A stretch of DNA of 64,000 nucleotides from Bacillus yapensis (GCF_005280205.1 NZ_SUND01000003.1:1-64000), one strand, 5' to 3'; positions 8,777 through 16,381 are shown, counted from the first letter of the stretch. Numbers and translations: made by a program. Notes: generated from the letters alone by a model not told the origin.

Positions 8777-8917
8777 ATGAAGCTGTATGTACATGACAAA
8801 GGAGTCATACTTGTCGGGAAGGCTTGGGAAATTCGGCAAAAATTAAAGGAATACAATCAACATTATGATTTACTTTATGATTGGGTTCAAAACGTTCAAA
8901 AACAAGAAAACTCTTAA
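8777..8917 (+). CDS. mciZ: MciZ-like inhibitor of FtsZ (46 aa)
   Basis: This small ORF encodes a 46-aa peptide that starts MKLYVHDKGVILVGKAWEIR. It closely matches B. subtilis MciZ, the mother-cell peptide that caps FtsZ filaments so no Z-ring forms during sporulation. The core KGVxLVGKAWEIRxKLKEY is conserved at residues 8-26, followed by a DW pair near the C-terminus. It is about six residues longer than the 40-aa B. subtilis peptide. GGAGGAGTAGGT directly precedes ATG 8777. It lies between nudF and the YqkF-like reductase, the syntenic place, and is divergent from nudF. Confidence 0.9.
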   Translation: MKLYVHDKGVILVGKAWEIRQKLKEYNQHYDLLYDWVQNVQKQENS

Positions 8918-8970
8918 ATTGTTTTTTCTTTTCTTTTTTCTATAAAATAGGCTTTAGAGGTGAAACGAAA

Positions 8971-9879
8971 ATGAAGAAAAGAAGATTAGGAAAATCAGAT
9001 CTACTAGTAACTGAATTAGGTCTTGGCTGCATGTCGCTTGGAACAGACAAGAATCATGCACAAAAAATCATAGAGGCAGCCTTGGATGAAGGAATCAATT
9101 ATTTTGATACAGCTGATTTGTATGACTTCGGAGTCAATGAGGAAATCGTTGGTCAGACATTAAAATCCGTTCGAGACCAAGTGATTATTGCGACGAAGGT
9201 AGGGAATCGTTGGAATGAACAAAAAGACGGTTGGAGCTGGGATCCTTCCAAAGCGTATATTAAGGAAGCCTTGAAGCAAAGCCTGAAAAGACTTGATACG
9301 GATTATATTGATTTGTATCAGCTTCATGGGGGAACAATCGAGGACAATATTGATGAAACGATAGAAGCGTTTGAAGAATTACGTGAAGAAGGATTCATCC
9401 GTTTTTACGGTATTTCATCTATCCGTCCAAATGTTATTCGTGAATATGTCCAAAAATCCAATATAGTTTCGGTGATGATGCAATACAGTATTTTGGATCG
9501 CAAGCCAGAGGAAGAGGCACTTCCCATTTTACACGATCATAATATTAGTGTCGTAACCAGAGGCTCGGTTGCAAAAGGATTGTTAAGTGACAGAGCGCAT
9601 GAAAAATTAAAATCTGGCTATTTAGAGCACAGCTCTGAAGATCTAAAAGAAATTATTCAAGGATTGCAGGAAAAAGTTGCTCATTCCCGTTCATTAACAG
9701 AGGTGGCACTTCGTTACAATCTTGCCCATCCGGCTGTGGCATCTGTAATCGTTGGCGCAAGTTCTGTCGGACAAATACAGACAAATGTAACGGCAGTTAA
9801 CTCCACGCCATTAACTACCGTAGAAATCGCATTAATTCAAGAAATTGCCAAAGCACATACTTACCCTGCTCATCGATAA
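8971..9879 (+). CDS. yqkF: Aldo/keto reductase (YqkF-like)
   Basis: This 302-aa NAD(P)H-dependent oxidoreductase of the aldo/keto reductase superfamily has a TIM-barrel fold. Catalytic residues are visible: Asp and Tyr in YFDTADLYDFGVNE (about residues 45-58), Lys in IIATKVGNRW, and His in YQLHGG. The C-terminal cofactor segment is VIVGASSVGQIQTN. I chose ATG 8971 (MKKRRLGKSDLLV) because AGAGGTG precedes it by 8 nt. The longer frame would run back through mciZ. The substrate is unknown. The terminator downstream is shared with convergent yqkE. Confidence 0.9.
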   Translation: MKKRRLGKSDLLVTELGLGCMSLGTDKNHAQKIIEAALDEGINYFDTADLYDFGVNEEIVGQTLKSVRDQVIIATKVGNRWNEQKDGWSWDPSKAYIKEALKQSLKRLDTDYIDLYQLHGGTIEDNIDETIEAFEELREEGFIRFYGISSIRPNVIREYVQKSNIVSVMMQYSILDRKPEEEALPILHDHNISVVTRGSVAKGLLSDRAHEKLKSGYLEHSSEDLKEIIQGLQEKVAHSRSLTEVALRYNLAHPAVASVIVGASSVGQIQTNVTAVNSTPLTTVEIALIQEIAKAHTYPAHR

Positions 9880-9910
9880 AAAGAAGGAAGCGCGTGCTTC
9901 CTTCTTTTTA
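9878..9910. terminator. Bidirectional terminator between yqkF and yqkE
   Basis: AAAAAGAAGGAAGC pairs perfectly with GCTTCCTTCTTTTT around a GCGT loop. A and T runs on both sides let it serve both convergent genes. Confidence 0.92.
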
Positions 9911-9911
9911 T

Positions 9912-10163
9912 TTATTTGAAACTCTTCCAGTCCATCGAACTTTCGTTTAATAGCTCTTCAAAGGATTTATTTTTTTCACGCTGACGGCGCTCTTCTCTTT
10001 TACGTTCTTCTTCCTCAATCTGCTTCTGCTCTTCCGCAGCCTTTAACTGTTGCTTTTGATCTTTCAACTGCTTCAGTAAATCTGCATTTAGCATGTCACC
10101 AAGTGTGACTGGCTTTTCTTCATTTCTTTTTTGAGAATTGTGTTGTTGTTTCTTTTTCTTCAT
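9912..10163 (-). CDS. yqkE: YqkE-like charged protein (DUF3886)
   Basis: This 83-aa, highly charged cytosolic protein of unknown function has a basic N-terminus, the PVTLGDMLNADLLKQLK segment (about 18-34), a long Lys/Glu/Arg-rich helix likely to be coiled coil (about 35-68) and the closing KSFEELLNESSMDWKSFK. Composition, length and position beside the aldo/keto reductase match B. subtilis YqkE. The start is followed by MKKKKQQ, and GAGGGG lies upstream. No biochemical role is known to me. Confidence 0.82.
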   Translation of the reverse strand: MKKKKQQHNSQKRNEEKPVTLGDMLNADLLKQLKDQKQQLKAAEEQKQIEEEERKREERRQREKNKSFEELLNESSMDWKSFK

Positions 10164-10204
10164 GTGAACCCCTCACTAAATCTTAGTGAACTCATTATAA
10201 CATT

Positions 10205-11389
10205 TTATGATAATTCGACCACTGTCGCGACTCCTTGGCCACCACCGATACAAAGCGTGGCAAGACCTGTTCTTGCTTCTCTTCTCACCATTTCATGAAT
10301 CAAGGTCACAAGGATACGCGCTCCACTTGCACCAATTGGATGTCCTAGTGCAATGGCCCCACCGTTTACATTCAGAATTTCCTTTTTAAAATGTAGCTCC
10401 CTGTCAACAGCTAAACTTTGTGCAGCAAAGGCTTCATTTGCTTCAACAAGCTCGATTTCCTCAAGGGATACTTGTGCTTTTTTCAGTGCCTTCTTCACAG
10501 CTTTGACTGGCCCAATTCCCATGATACTTGGATCTACCCCAGCACTTCCATTTCCTCTAATCGTCACAAGCGGAGTGATGTTCAGCTCTTCGGCCTTTGC
10601 TTTACTCATGACAACTAATACAGCAGCTCCATCATTGATTCCTGAAGCATTTCCCGCTGTCACAGTGCCATCCTTTTTAAATGCTGGTCTTAATGTGGCA
10701 AGCTTTTCATGAGTTGTCCCCTTTTTCGGATATTCATCTGTATCAAAAACAATTGGCTCACCCTTACGCTGTGGAATGGCAACAGAAACAATCTCATCCT
10801 TAAACTTCCCTTGTTCGATTGCTTCTTGCGCCTTTTCTTGGCTCCAAGCCGAAAATTCGTCTTGTTCCTCTCGTGTAATTTCATATTGGTCAGCTAAATT
10901 CTCTGCCGTAATACCCATATGATAGTCATTAAAGGCACACCATAAGCCATCAGAAATCATGCTGTCGATAAGCTTTTGATCGCCCATCCGAAAACCATCA
11001 CGTGCATTTTTTAACAAATATGGCGCTTGGCTCATATTTTCCATACCACCTGCTACAACAATATCTGCATCTCCTGCGATGATTGCTTGTGTTGCTAAAT
11101 GAACGGCTTTTAAGCCTGAACCACATACTTTATTAATGGTCAATGCAGATACAGAGTCAGGTAATCCAGCCTTTAGCGCGGCTTGACGTGCCGGATTTTG
11201 GCCTAGACCTGCCTGCAACACATTTCCAAGGATTACTTCATCAACCTGTTCTGGCTTTACGCCCGCTTTTTCGAGGGCTCTTTTTATCGCAATGGCACCA
11301 AGCTCTGGTGCAGAAAACTTTGCAAGACTTCCATTAAAGCTTCCAATTGGCGTACGTACTGCACTAACTATCACTACCTCTGTTGACAT
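10205..11389 (-). CDS. Acetyl-CoA C-acetyltransferase (thiolase)
   Basis: This 394-aa thiolase condenses two acetyl-CoA to acetoacetyl-CoA or runs in the reverse direction. The nucleophile Cys is in [13 protein letters not shown] (about residues 83-95). The oxyanion and base motifs [17 protein letters not shown] (about 341-357) and [13 protein letters not shown] (about 375-387, second Cys) are intact. ATG 11389 ([16 protein letters not shown]) is supported by AAGGGGATGAGAGA, and the upstream codons to 11431 are leader. It stands alone between yqkE and a small ORF, an insertion relative to the B. subtilis order. AtoB/ThlA-like, MmgA-like or YhfS-like roles cannot be separated here. Confidence 0.93.
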   Translation of the reverse strand: MSTEVVIVSAVRTPIGSFNGSLAKFSAPELGAIAIKRALEKAGVKPEQVDEVILGNVLQAGLGQNPARQAALKAGLPDSVSALTINKVCGSGLKAVHLATQAIIAGDADIVVAGGMENMSQAPYLLKNARDGFRMGDQKLIDSMISDGLWCAFNDYHMGITAENLADQYEITREEQDEFSAWSQEKAQEAIEQGKFKDEIVSVAIPQRKGEPIVFDTDEYPKKGTTHEKLATLRPAFKKDGTVTAGNASGINDGAAVLVVMSKAKAEELNITPLVTIRGNGSAGVDPSIMGIGPVKAVKKALKKAQVSLEEIELVEANEAFAAQSLAVDRELHFKKEILNVNGGAIALGHPIGASGARILVTLIHEMVRREARTGLATLCIGGGQGVATVVELS

Positions 11390-11517
11390 TCTCTCATCCC
11401 CTTTTATCTTCTTAAATCTAAAATTCGACACGATTCAAGAAAACCCTTTCATTTTTGTATAACCCCTATAGTTTTTACTCAAGCTATTTATGATGTTATT
11501 TGAAGGGAGCCATAATT

Positions 11518-11649
11518 ATGAGTCAAAAGAGAGAAAAAGGGTATAGTCAAAAAGGCCGTTCTAGTGCTCAAAATGTTAAGCAGACGATTGCCGCTGAAGA
11601 ACTTGATCAAGCTACCCATCCAACAAAGAGACAGAATTCGAAGCAATAA
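11518..11649 (+). CDS. Small hydrophilic protein of unknown function (43 aa)
   Basis: This short gene starts at ATG 11518 with a strong GAAGGGAG site 8 nt upstream. It encodes 43 residues beginning MSQKREKGYSQKGRSSAQNV, very rich in Lys, Gln, Ser and Arg, with no hydrophobic segment. A terminator follows 17 bp after the stop. Composition resembles small spore-associated or nucleic-acid-binding peptides of Bacillus, but I do not recognise a family and assign no function. The strong ribosome site and own terminator are the main support for it being real. Confidence 0.65.
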   Translation: MSQKREKGYSQKGRSSAQNVKQTIAAEELDQATHPTKRQNSKQ

Positions 11650-11665
11650 GATAAATATTCACTTT

Positions 11666-11714
11666 AAAAAGGATCTCACATTTTTAGCAACCTCAAAATG
11701 TAGATCCTTTTTTC
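11666..11714 (+). terminator. Terminator after the 43-aa gene
   Basis: AAAAAGGATCT...CATTTTT pairs with AAAATGTAGATCCTTTTTT with a small bulge. The T run on the plus strand ends the small-gene transcript. Confidence 0.8.
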
Positions 11715-11725
11715 TTTTATTTATG

Positions 11726-11754
11726 TTCCGAAAATTACAAACATTAATTATAAT
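11726..11754 (+). promoter_or_regulatory. Probable sigma-A promoter of the leader peptide and ABC transporter
   Basis: A perfect -10 TATAAT lies at 11749-11754. The -35 at 17 bp (11726-11731) is poor (TTCCGA), so the promoter may be weak or need an activator. It starts a leader of about 140 nt before the transporter. Confidence 0.5.
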
Positions 11755-11785
11755 AAGCTTATCAATGAACAAGGAGGAAAATCAT

Positions 11786-11839
11786 ATGAAAAACTTTAAG
11801 AAAATCGCACAAACATATAAGGGTCGGACACTTTCTTAA
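11786..11839 (+). CDS. Leader peptide (17 aa) of the ABC transporter
   Basis: ATG 11786 is preceded by AAGGAGG at an ideal distance and opens an 18-codon frame ending TAA at 11839, 59 bp before the ABC transporter. The peptide is MKNFKKIAQTYKGRTLS. Codons 10-13 contain ACATATAAGGG, which is complementary to a downstream segment (11855-11866) that also pairs with the transporter ribosome site. A strong ribosome site on so short a frame, placed before an antibiotic-type exporter, is the hallmark of a translational attenuator. The inducer is unknown. Confidence 0.7.
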   Translation: MKNFKKIAQTYKGRTLS

Positions 11840-11892
11840 ATTTAAAATGTGTATCCCCTTATATGTGTTTATTTAAATAACACAAAAAGGGG
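11813..11892 (+). promoter_or_regulatory. Three-segment RNA switch controlling the ABC transporter start
   Basis: Segment 1 (ACATATAAGGG, 11813-11823, inside the leader frame) pairs with segment 2 (CCCCTTATATGT, 11855-11866). Segment 2 can instead pair through CCCCTT with AAGGGG (11887-11892), which is the transporter ribosome site, extended by GTGTT (11865-11869) with AACAC (11879-11883). Pairing 1:2 frees the ribosome site and 2:3 hides it, so ribosome position on the leader should set expression. Read by eye, not folded computationally. Confidence 0.6.
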
Positions 11893-11898
11893 TAAATC

Positions 11899-13641
11899 AT
11901 GAGTTTTCCAATTAAAAAATTTCTATCATATTATAGACCATATTTAGGGTTGTTTGTTTCAGTATTGGTATGCACTTTGATTGTATCAGGCGTTACTTTG
12001 GTATTTCCATTACTCGTTAGATATATTACAAAAGATGTTCTAGCAGGAGATTTGTCCAATGCCCTCAATGAAGTGTATTGGATTGGTGGACTAATGCTTG
12101 TATTAGTAGCTATTCAAAATATCGGGAATTATTTCGTTGACTACAAAGGACATGAAGTCGGGGCTCGGATGGAGAGTGATTTACGAAGAGAACTATTTGA
12201 CCATATGCAACAGCTTTCCTTTTGTTTTTACGATAAGCATAGAACAGGTCAGCTCATGTCGAGATTAACGAATGACCTTCTTCTACTTTCTGAGCTGTAC
12301 CATCATGGTCCAGAAGACTATCTTAAATATCTTGTTCGCTTAATTGGTGCATTTATCATTCTGTTTTTTATTAATGCACCTTTGACCATCGTTGTATTCT
12401 GCTTTTTACCTTTTTTAGGTGGTTTTGGTCTGTATTTTAATAAGATTTTGAATAAAGCTTACACAAGAAATAAAGAGCGAATTGCGGCTATAAATGAGCA
12501 AGTTGAAGATAGCCTATCGGGTATCCGCGTAGTAAAGTCCTTTGCTAATGAACAAATAGAAATGGATAAGTTTAATATTGAAAATAATCGTTTTCTCGAT
12601 AGCAGGAAGAAAACCTATAAAGCAGAAGCATATTTTTATAATTGTTTTGAAACGATTATTCAATTGATTACGATCACAGTGATCATTTTCGGAAGTGTCA
12701 ATATTGTTGGTGACAAGTTAGATTTAGCCGATTTGATTACGTTTATTCTGTATACGAGCTATTTTATTGAGCCAATCCAAAAACTGACTCATATGAGTAC
12801 TCAGTTTCAGGAAGGAATTACTGGCTTTCAACGTTTTATGGAGATTATGAATCTTAAGCCGACAATTCAAAACAGATCGAATGCCATAACCCTTTCAGAG
12901 GTAAAAGGGGAAATTGAGTTCAAAGAAGTTTCATTCCGGTACGAAGAGCATGTGGACCCTGTTTTCATAAACCTTTCACTGACTATTCATCCAGGAGAAT
13001 ATGTTGCATTAGTTGGTCCTTCTGGTGTGGGTAAAACTACATTATGCTCACTCATCCCCCGCTTTTATGACGTAACAGATGGGGAAATGTTACTTGACGG
13101 GATCAATGTCTGCGACATCGAGATGCAGTCATTAAGAAAAGCCATTGGGATTGTCCAGCAAGATGTTTATCTTTTTGCAGGAACTGTTATGGAGAATATT
13201 CGCTACGGAAATCCGTCAGCACGTGATGAAGAAATTATCGAGGCTGCAAAGTACGCAAATGCCCATGATTTTATTATGAGCTTGCCAAACGGCTACTACT
13301 CTGAGATTGGACAACGAGGTGTCAAATTATCGGGCGGTCAAAAACAGCGCCTTAGCATTGCTCGTGTATTCTTAAAGAATCCGCCCATTCTCATTTTTGA
13401 TGAGGCAACAAGTTCACTAGATAATGAGAGTGAAAACTATGTCAAAGAGTCACTAGAATTCTTAGCAAAAGGTCGCACAACGATTGTGATCGCCCATCGA
13501 TTATCTACTATCCGTAATGCCCAGAGAATTATCGTATTATCAGACAATGGTATTGTCGAAGAAGGTACACACGATACATTGCTTGTAAGAAATGGATCAT
13601 ATGCTCATCTTTATTCTAAACAGTTTGAATTACAAGTATAA
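11899..13641 (+). CDS. ABC exporter, fused membrane and ATPase half-transporter
   Basis: This 580-aa half-transporter would work as a homodimer in the cytoplasmic membrane. Residues about 1-310 form six membrane helices of the type-1 ABC exporter fold. The nucleotide-binding domain follows: Walker A GPSGVGKTT (about 372-380), Q-loop IVQQDVYLF, signature LSGGQKQRLSIAR (about 476-488), Walker B PILIFDEATSSLD (about 496-508) and the switch His in IVIAHRLST. Length and layout fit multidrug or lipid exporters of the BmrA/MsbA/LmrA type. The GGGG site 6 nt before ATG 11899 lies in the RNA switch described above, which suggests drug-responsive translation. The substrate is unknown. Confidence 0.93.
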   Translation: MSFPIKKFLSYYRPYLGLFVSVLVCTLIVSGVTLVFPLLVRYITKDVLAGDLSNALNEVYWIGGLMLVLVAIQNIGNYFVDYKGHEVGARMESDLRRELFDHMQQLSFCFYDKHRTGQLMSRLTNDLLLLSELYHHGPEDYLKYLVRLIGAFIILFFINAPLTIVVFCFLPFLGGFGLYFNKILNKAYTRNKERIAAINEQVEDSLSGIRVVKSFANEQIEMDKFNIENNRFLDSRKKTYKAEAYFYNCFETIIQLITITVIIFGSVNIVGDKLDLADLITFILYTSYFIEPIQKLTHMSTQFQEGITGFQRFMEIMNLKPTIQNRSNAITLSEVKGEIEFKEVSFRYEEHVDPVFINLSLTIHPGEYVALVGPSGVGKTTLCSLIPRFYDVTDGEMLLDGINVCDIEMQSLRKAIGIVQQDVYLFAGTVMENIRYGNPSARDEEIIEAAKYANAHDFIMSLPNGYYSEIGQRGVKLSGGQKQRLSIARVFLKNPPILIFDEATSSLDNESENYVKESLEFLAKGRTTIVIAHRLSTIRNAQRIIVLSDNGIVEEGTHDTLLVRNGSYAHLYSKQFELQV

Positions 13642-13711
13642 ATGAAAAACGACCCGAGCTTGATCGTAAAGGGTTCTGTTTAAAGATGCATATCGATTAA
13701 ATGACATTATA

Positions 13712-13741
13712 AATGACGTGCGAATTGGCACGTCATTTTTT
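13712..13741 (+). terminator. Terminator inside the left part of the cassette
   Basis: AATGACGTGC pairs with GCACGTCATT around GAATTG, followed by T6. Oriented to stop transcription entering from the ABC transporter. Confidence 0.8.
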
Positions 13742-14075
13742 CCTGCAATCAATGGGTTTTACCTTCTTTAAGAGGAAATTGACAAACAAAATGACACACC
13801 TTTTTCACTACGAGAAGAGGTGTGGTACAAACTAAAAGAATTGTCAGTTACTATCTCAATTTAAGTGTCAATTTGATAAAAAATTAACCCTGAAAATTTC
13901 CAATTATTAATATAATTATGAAAATCTTATTAAGCTACCGAAGCAGTTTTGTTGAACAACGTTCCTTCCCAAATTGATTTGAAACTTTTTAAAATTAAAA
14001 TCGTACTTATAGTTAAAGTAAGTGCATTCTTATTGGAAAAACTTATTCCATATTAAGAATAGGGAGGGGCAATGG

Positions 14076-14243
14076 ATGAAAACAGATTGGTATTGGTTAC
14101 TAATATTCATTGTGTTGATGACAACTGTTGGATTTCTTTTGTTTGACAATATTGCTTCAAAGCTCATTTTTGGAATTGCAGTTGGTGGTATATTTGGTTG
14201 GATATTTATTACAAAAAAAACTAATAAAAAAGATAAACAATGA
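14076..14243 (+). CDS. Small membrane protein (55 aa) carried in the cassette
   Basis: ATG 14076 has a strong AGGGAGGGG site. The 55-aa product has two hydrophobic spans (residues about 5-23, YWLLIFIVLMTTVGFLLF, and about 28-45, KLIFGIAVGGIFGWIFI) and a Lys-rich cytosolic tail KKTNKKDKQ. I do not recognise a family. After its TGA the same frame stays open for 41 codons (to 14369) and contains FGNNAFELRGINAFDEFTNE, which looks like real protein. So either a second short gene lacking a start or the remnant of a longer product follows. As the only intact gene in the cassette it is the likely passenger. Confidence 0.65.
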   Translation: MKTDWYWLLIFIVLMTTVGFLLFDNIASKLIFGIAVGGIFGWIFITKKTNKKDKQ

Positions 14244-14458
14244 TTCTTGTCTATTTTTGAATACAAATTTGCTTATTTTGGAAACAATGCATTTGAACTA
14301 AGAGGGATTAACGCTTTTGATGAATTTACTAACGAACAGGGCAGGATAATTGAAGAAGTGCAGGAGTAAATACGGTTATTATCGAATACACATTTATGGA
14401 AAATTGATTTAAGCGTGTAATTTTCTATGTTTTCTTGTTGAAAGGATGCTAGTTAAAT
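14244..14458 (+). other. Open fragment and non-coding sequence within the cassette
   Basis: From 14244 to 14369 the frame of the preceding membrane protein continues without start codon, ending TAA. Its residues (YKFAYFGNNAFELRGINA and on) are acidic and polar. No ribosome site is present. From 14370 to 14458 I see nothing. Confidence 0.35.
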
Positions 14459-14497
14459 AAAGGTTCGTCTTGGATATTAAGACAAACCTTATTTTTA
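14459..14497 (+). terminator. Terminator in the right part of the cassette
   Basis: AAGGTTCGTCTT pairs with AAGACAAACCTT (one mismatch) around a 7-base loop, followed by ATTTTT. Confidence 0.75.
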
Positions 14498-14635
14498 TGT
14501 TTTTTGTCTGCCATTTCATTAGTAATTTCTGCTGACATTTCTTATCTTTTTTTGAAAGTGCACCTCAAAACGGAATCCTTTAAGCTTGATCGTGGGTCGT
14601 TTTTTGCCATTACAAATTGAAGCTGTAGTTTAAAT

Positions 14636-14974
14636 CTAAGCATTTTTCTCGATCAACTGAACGAACGTCCACACAACAGTGGAAATCAGTAGCGCTTGAC
14701 CTACTCCAAATAATAATCCTGTTATGAAACGTAGGGTATTTGTACTTTTTCTCCATTTCCAAGCTTGAGTAAATCCGTCTATAATCATAGGGATTGCCAT
14801 TACCAACGGGATCCACAAGGGAATGATTAGACTTGCTAGAACAGCAATAGGTGTTAACAAATACCCTAGCAAAATAGCGAAGCATCTTGTGCAAAGTAGC
14901 ATTGGTTTCCCTTTAATATGTAAGCAACGTTCAGGGATTCGATGACATGGAATAACCATCAGAATTTCTTTCAT
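14636..14974 (-). CDS. DUF2085 membrane protein
   Basis: This 112-aa membrane protein belongs to the DUF2085 family. The diagnostic N-terminal pattern is VIPCHRIPERCLHIKGK (about 7-23) and then LLCTRCFAILLGYL, with Cys residues arranged as CH...C...CxxC. About three hydrophobic segments follow. Function is unknown, though the Cys pattern suggests metal or redox chemistry near the membrane. ATG 14974 is chosen over 14983 because GGGG lies at a usable distance. The gene sits downstream of a Cys-rich membrane protein gene on the same strand with a short gap, so they may be co-transcribed. It reads toward the split terminator. Confidence 0.75.
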   Translation of the reverse strand: MKEILMVIPCHRIPERCLHIKGKPMLLCTRCFAILLGYLLTPIAVLASLIIPLWIPLVMAIPMIIDGFTQAWKWRKSTNTLRFITGLLFGVGQALLISTVVWTFVQLIEKNA

Positions 14975-14990
14975 TATCCTCATCCCCTTC

Positions 14991-15272
14991 TTAAGGCGAG
15001 CAATCTGGTGTACAATCTGGTGCACAATCACAATCTAGTTTCTTAGGAAATGGAACATCAATGCAACAATCACCATATCCACAATAGTCACTAATATCGC
15101 CTTTTTTCTTTTTTCTCTCTTTCTTCCTCTTTTCATAAAACCGAAAAAGCACAAAGGATGCACCGGCCCCAAATAAGACAACTGGTCCCCCAACTATATA
15201 AGATTGGAGAAAAAGTAGAACAATTCCTGTCATGAGTATCACTTGTGAAACAGTTAAGCCAACGAAAAACAA
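14991..15272 (-). CDS. Small membrane protein with a Cys-Asp-Pro tail
   Basis: This 93-aa protein of unknown function has two hydrophobic spans (about 1-18 and 23-44), then a strongly basic linker (FYEKRKKERKKKKGD) and an unusual tail: YCGYGDCCIDVPFPKK and then CDCAPDCTPDCSP. The tail has eight Cys and repeats D-C-x-P, which would suit metal binding or disulfide formation. The GTG at 15287 is itself part of GTGGAGG, so the TTG at 15272, 9 nt after GGAGG, is the likelier start. It lies 17 bp before the DUF2085 gene, whose product is also Cys-rich, so the two may work together. Confidence 0.6.
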   Translation of the reverse strand: MFFVGLTVSQVILMTGIVLLFLQSYIVGGPVVLFGAGASFVLFRFYEKRKKERKKKKGDISDYCGYGDCCIDVPFPKKLDCDCAPDCTPDCSP

Positions 15273-15357
15273 TGTGGGTTCCTCCACTCATAGGATGATT
15301 TAGATATCACTTTAATTTAAATTCTATTATTTAGAAATGCAGTAATATTTTTTCCAC

Positions 15358-16131
15358 TTATATTATTCCATACTTTTTTAAAGCAACATCAATACCATCT
15401 TCACTCGACTTTTTAGTGACAAAATCTGCAACCCGTTTCAATTTTTCATTCCCGTTTCCCATAGCTATGCCGAGTCCTACTAGTTCCAACATATCTATAT
15501 CATTTTCTCCATCTCCAAATGCTATAGCCTCAGATTTATCAATACTAAAATACTCTAAAACTTTTATAATAGCTAAGGATTTTGAGACGTCTTCTTTTAA
15601 AACATTCAGTATGAATGGATGCCATCTCTTAAATGTTAACTGCGGGAAATGTTTAATATATTTCTCAAGCATTTTGTCATCTGCGAACAGACACATTAAG
15701 AATACTTCTTGAGCTACAACATCTTGGTTCACTTCTGGATAATCTTTTAAAGATAAAGTTTCTCGCAATGCTTGTAATATGTTGCTATCTTTAACACCAT
15801 TCATACTGAAATCTTCCGTATAAAATGAGAGACCATGATTTTCAAGATGTGCAAAATCTACCACTTCTTTAACTATTCTTTTATCCATCGGAACTTTATA
15901 AATAACAATTTTATTATGTTTTACATATGCACCATTGGCGGTAATGAAAGTATCAATTCCTAATGCTTTTATTTCATCGCACATAGACAGTGGTCTACCT
16001 GTTGCGGCAACAACCTTTATTCCTTTCATTCTCAACGCTTTTATCGCTTTTTTTGTACTAGACGAAATACTTCCATTCTCATGATTCGTAATAGTTCCAT
16101 CCACATCAAAAAATACAATCTTGTAGTTCAT
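15358..16131 (-). CDS. Cof-type HAD phosphatase
   Basis: This 257-aa cytosolic hydrolase of the haloacid dehalogenase superfamily, Cof/YidA subfamily, dephosphorylates small phosphometabolites or flavin nucleotides. Motif I FFDVDGTITN (residues about 7-16) has both catalytic Asp residues. Motif II is VVAATGRP (about 39-46). The C2-type cap occupies about 85-185. Lys in motif III is followed by motif IV IAFGDGENDIDML (about 204-216). The true substrate cannot be predicted. A monocistronic unit. Confidence 0.9.
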   Translation of the reverse strand: MNYKIVFFDVDGTITNHENGSISSSTKKAIKALRMKGIKVVAATGRPLSMCDEIKALGIDTFITANGAYVKHNKIVIYKVPMDKRIVKEVVDFAHLENHGLSFYTEDFSMNGVKDSNILQALRETLSLKDYPEVNQDVVAQEVFLMCLFADDKMLEKYIKHFPQLTFKRWHPFILNVLKEDVSKSLAIIKVLEYFSIDKSEAIAFGDGENDIDMLELVGLGIAMGNGNEKLKRVADFVTKKSSEDGIDVALKKYGII

Positions 16132-16381
16132 TTAAAATCCCTTTACCTCTACTTTTATACGAATTATATCAAAAATTGGTATTTTATGTTAATAAAAATA
16201 CAAGAAATTCATTTTAAAATGGTGATTCAGTTGCTCGATATGTTTTTTCCAAGTCACGGGTAAGGGAAATGGGACAAAATCAATTTCTTCAGTTTTGATT
16301 ATCAGAGACTATATTTGATGCAGGAAAATGTCAAGGTCATCTTGAATTAAGAATCCATAACTTAATTTTGGAGGATTACAT

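Larger units (their letters stand above)
13668..14582. mobile_element. Probable non-autonomous mobile cassette (915 bp) with 11-bp target duplication
   Basis: The segment is bounded by direct repeats AGCTTGATCGT (13657-13667 and 14583-14593). Its ends form an imperfect terminal inverted repeat: 13668-13690 (AAAGGGTTCTGTTTAAAGAT...) matches the complement of 14559-14581 (AAAGGATTCCGTTTTGAGGT...) at 18 of 23 positions. No transposase is inside, only a 55-aa membrane protein and an open fragment. This is the layout of a mobile insertion cassette moved in trans, as known for MIC231 in Bacillus cereus, although these ends are not IS231 ends. An 11-bp duplication would fit IS4-type transposases. 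Confidence 0.6.
13645..14605. terminator. Terminator hairpin split by an insertion
   Basis: AAAAACGACCC (13645-13655) and GGGTCGTTTTTT (14594-14605) are perfectly complementary arms of a bidirectional terminator but lie 938 bp apart. Both arms are flanked on the inside by the same 11 bases, AGCTTGATCGT. Removing the intervening 915 bp plus one 11-base copy restores a normal hairpin between the ABC gene and the convergent DUF2085 gene. Confidence 0.7.

Noticed and set aside
10209-11337. Several plus-strand open frames opposite the thiolase gene
   Set aside because: They are antisense shadows of a well-supported gene and lack ribosome sites.
11564-11785. Long frame upstream of the ABC leader peptide
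   Set aside because: It overlaps a terminator and the promoter. Only the last 17 codons have a proper ribosome site and are annotated as the leader peptide.
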